Below are positions 62,282 to 64,000 of a stretch of 64,000 nucleotides of DNA, piece by piece (the first letter of the stretch is position 1; every line of letters begins with the position of its first letter). This DNA is from SW4 sp042466115 (GTDB lineage: Bacteria > Pseudomonadota > Alphaproteobacteria > Rhodobacterales > Rhodobacteraceae). The notes beneath the pieces are model-generated. The model did no database searches. It saw nothing but the letters and a program-made list of their open reading frames with translations, and was not told where the DNA came from. Location of the stretch: contig NZ_JAXHBQ010000001.1 in NCBI RefSeq assembly GCF_042466115.1, forward strand, positions 806,001 to 870,000. Reading direction: 5' to 3'. Made by a program: the position numbers and the translations under genes.

Positions 62282-63400
62282 TTACTTTTCAGCGGCCAGT
62301 TTCGATGCTTGGGCGACCCAATCATCACGTTCGATGCGGCCTTTGAATTTCAGGCGGGAATCAACCCACGCGATTTCGCCCGCGCCCCACTTGGCGATCT
62401 GGTCAAAATGCCAGAACCCCATGTCATTCAGGGTGCCTTCCAGCTTGGGGCCAACGCCGCTGATCCGTTGCAGATCATCTGCGCCGGTCTTGCGGGGGGT
62501 TCCCATTGTGCGGGGCTTCTTTTCGCTCGCGGCCCCCACGGCGGGCTTGGCAGCCGATGTCGCCTGCGCCTCCTGCTTGGTCACGCCGGTCTTGTCGGCA
62601 GGCACCTTGGCAGCGGGCTTGGGTGCGGCCTTTTTGGCGGCCTTGGCGCTGGTTGGCTTGGCGGCGGGCGGCTGTGTGCGACCCTTGGCCGATGTGGATA
62701 TCCACGGGGTCAGCAGCGGCACTTCGGTGCCATCAATGCGTTTCACCGTATCACCAATATCCGTCGCCAGTTGCACGGATGCGTTATATTGATACCGCCC
62801 GCTGTCATTGTCTTTCAGGCTGGTCAGACCTTTTAGCGGTTCGGCGGCAAAACGCCCGTTCTGCGGACCGGGGGTTGGCACCTTGCCCGCCGCCAGTTCA
62901 TCAATGATTTCGGACAGGCGCGCGGCGGTCAGGTCTTCGTAATAGTCCTTGCCGATCTGGGCCATGGGCGCGTTGGCGCAAGACCCCAGACATTCCACCT
63001 CTTCCCAGCTGAACTTGCCATCATCGGACAGGGCATGCGCCTTGTCGGCGATCTTTTCGCGGCAGACGGCGACCAAATCTTCGGCCCCGCAGATCATGCA
63101 GGACAGGGTGCCGCAAATCTGGATATGGGCAACGCTTCCAACCGGTTGCAACTGGAACATAAAGTAGAAAGACGCCACTTCGAGGCCGCGAATGAACGCC
63201 AGATCCAGCATGCCCGACACATGTTCGATGGCGGCGCGGGTCAACCAGCCTTCCTGCTCCTGCGCACGCCATAGCAGCGGAATGATCGCAGAGGCCTGAC
63301 GCCCTTGGGGGTATTTCGCGATCTGCCCTTCGGCCCATGCCTGATTGGCAGGGGAAAAGGCGAAACTGGCAGGTTGGTCGTGGTAAAGGCGGCGAAGCAT
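62282..63400 (-). CDS. nuoE: NADH-quinone oxidoreductase subunit E with C-terminal HHH extension
   Basis: 372 residues; the catalytic part is the first 170 or so, about the length of ordinary NuoE. 2Fe-2S ligands are in ICGTLSCMICGAEDL and VECLGSCANAPM. After that comes a linker with Pro/Ala/Lys-rich sequence (about 245-300) and a 67-residue HHH-type domain (306-372, GADDLQRISGVGPKLEGTL) homologous to that of the next gene. Long NuoE with such tails occurs in Rhodobacterales. The role of the extension is unknown. Confidence 0.94.
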   Translation of the reverse strand: MLRRLYHDQPASFAFSPANQAWAEGQIAKYPQGRQASAIIPLLWRAQEQEGWLTRAAIEHVSGMLDLAFIRGLEVASFYFMFQLQPVGSVAHIQICGTLSCMICGAEDLVAVCREKIADKAHALSDDGKFSWEEVECLGSCANAPMAQIGKDYYEDLTAARLSEIIDELAAGKVPTPGPQNGRFAAEPLKGLTSLKDNDSGRYQYNASVQLATDIGDTVKRIDGTEVPLLTPWISTSAKGRTQPPAAKPTSAKAAKKAAPKPAAKVPADKTGVTKQEAQATSAAKPAVGAASEKKPRTMGTPRKTGADDLQRISGVGPKLEGTLNDMGFWHFDQIAKWGAGEIAWVDSRLKFKGRIERDDWVAQASKLAAEK

Positions 63401-63467
63401 CAGTTGACTCCGGTCAGAAAAAGAAGGCGCAGATCAATGCGCGTCAAAACTTGGATTGCGGCGGTGA

Positions 63468-64000
63468 TCACCGGTCAACCTCCCCGAACACGATATCCAT
63501 CGTGCCGATGATGGCGGCCACATCGGCAAGCTGGTGCCCACCCGCCACATGGTCCATGGATTGCAGGTGCAGATAGCCCGGCGCGCGCAGTTTGGCGCGG
63601 TAGGGTTTGTTGGTGCCATCGGCCACCAGATAGACGCCGAATTCGCCCTTTGGGGCCTCGACAGCGGCGTAAACCTCGCCCGCAGGCACGTGGAACCCTT
63701 CGGTATAAAGTTTGAAGTGGTGGATCAGCGCTTCCATGGACGTCTTCATCTCGCCACGGCTGGGTGGGGTCATCTTGCCGCGCGCCATGATATCACCCTT
63801 TTCGACTTTCAGCTTGGCGCAGGCCTGACGGATGATCGACACGGATTGACGCATTTCCTCCATGCGGACCAGATAGCGATCATAGCAATCGCCGTTCTTG
63901 CCCACGGGGATCTGGAAATCAAACTCGTCGTAGCATTCATAAGGCTGCGCGCGGCGCAAATCCCATGCAAGGCCCGACCCGCGCACCATCACGCCACTAT
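63468..64000 (-). CDS. nuoD: NADH-quinone oxidoreductase subunit D (partial, N-terminus beyond the window)
   Basis: C-terminal part of the 49-kDa subunit, open to the window edge (about 176 residues visible). Signatures: MVRGSGLAWDLRRAQPYECYDEFDF, CYDRYLVRMEEMRQS, EAPKGEFGVYLVADG, YRAKLRAPGYLHLQ and the end IIGTMDIVFGEVDR. These line the quinone pocket at the end of the peripheral arm. nuoA-C are expected outside the window. 67 bases before nuoE. Confidence 0.97.
   Translation of the reverse strand, partial: SGVMVRGSGLAWDLRRAQPYECYDEFDFQIPVGKNGDCYDRYLVRMEEMRQSVSIIRQACAKLKVEKGDIMARGKMTPPSRGEMKTSMEALIHHFKLYTEGFHVPAGEVYAAVEAPKGEFGVYLVADGTNKPYRAKLRAPGYLHLQSMDHVAGGHQLADVAAIIGTMDIVFGEVDR

Overview
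The window looks like a chromosome segment of an alphaproteobacterium of the order Rhodobacterales (Roseobacter-type). The grounds are high GC (about 60% or more in most lines), an uninterrupted nuo operon carrying the accessory genes known from this order (DUF5333, DUF5337, DUF3291 and a helix-hairpin-helix protein), the alr-mlaE-mlaF and surE-pcm-nlpD blocks, and tatABC followed by a DUF815-type ATPase. I see no rRNA, tRNA, CRISPR array, insertion sequence or prophage. Nearly all of it is core-genome content.

Layout. 1-2 kb: yfgM-bamB outer-membrane assembly pair, minus strand, bamB cut by the window edge. 2-7 kb: two-gene RND efflux system. 7-8 kb: small stress-type membrane proteins (YqjD/YqjE-like pair and a frameshifted DUF1328 gene). 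8-11 kb: Bcr/CflA-type MFS exporter and an Atm1-type ABC exporter. 11-17 kb: glutaryl-CoA dehydrogenase, an alpha/beta-hydrolase-like protein, pyrC-pyrE and dnaB. 17-21 kb: an uncharacterised pair (membrane/coiled-coil protein plus a predicted envelope ClpP-like protease), then a MerR regulator with an aldo/keto reductase. 21-25 kb: alr-mlaE-mlaF, a coiled-coil membrane protein and a PqiA-like protein. 25-29 kb: radA (frameshifted), cvpA, purF. 29-33 kb: sulfotransferase-like protein/SDR pair and surE-pcm-nlpD. 33-36 kb: tatA-tatB-tatC-DUF815 on the minus strand. 36-43 kb: YafY/WYL regulator, lone FbpC-type ATPase, SDR, Hint-domain protein, prfC and a DEAD-box helicase.

43-64 kb is one long minus-strand array: nuoD-E-[HHH]-[DUF5337]-F-[TM protein]-[DUF3291]-[DUF5333]-G-[lipoprotein]-H-I-[CMD]-J-[A]-[B]-K-L-M-N-birA-coaX-rnj. 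It encodes most of respiratory complex I, with many ATGA/GTGA stop-start overlaps. Between nuoJ and nuoK lie two secreted four-cysteine proteins (A and B). They are separated by a 63-base degenerate copy of the 3' end of nuoJ that is still open as a 20-codon reading frame. This is the clearest unusual structure in the window.

Other irregularities are single-base frameshifts in radA and in the DUF1328 gene, lower-GC tracts inside tatC and gene B, and a C-terminal HHH domain shared by NuoE and its operon neighbour. I found no convincing defence or mobile system. All functions are inferred from reading the sequence; no database search was run.
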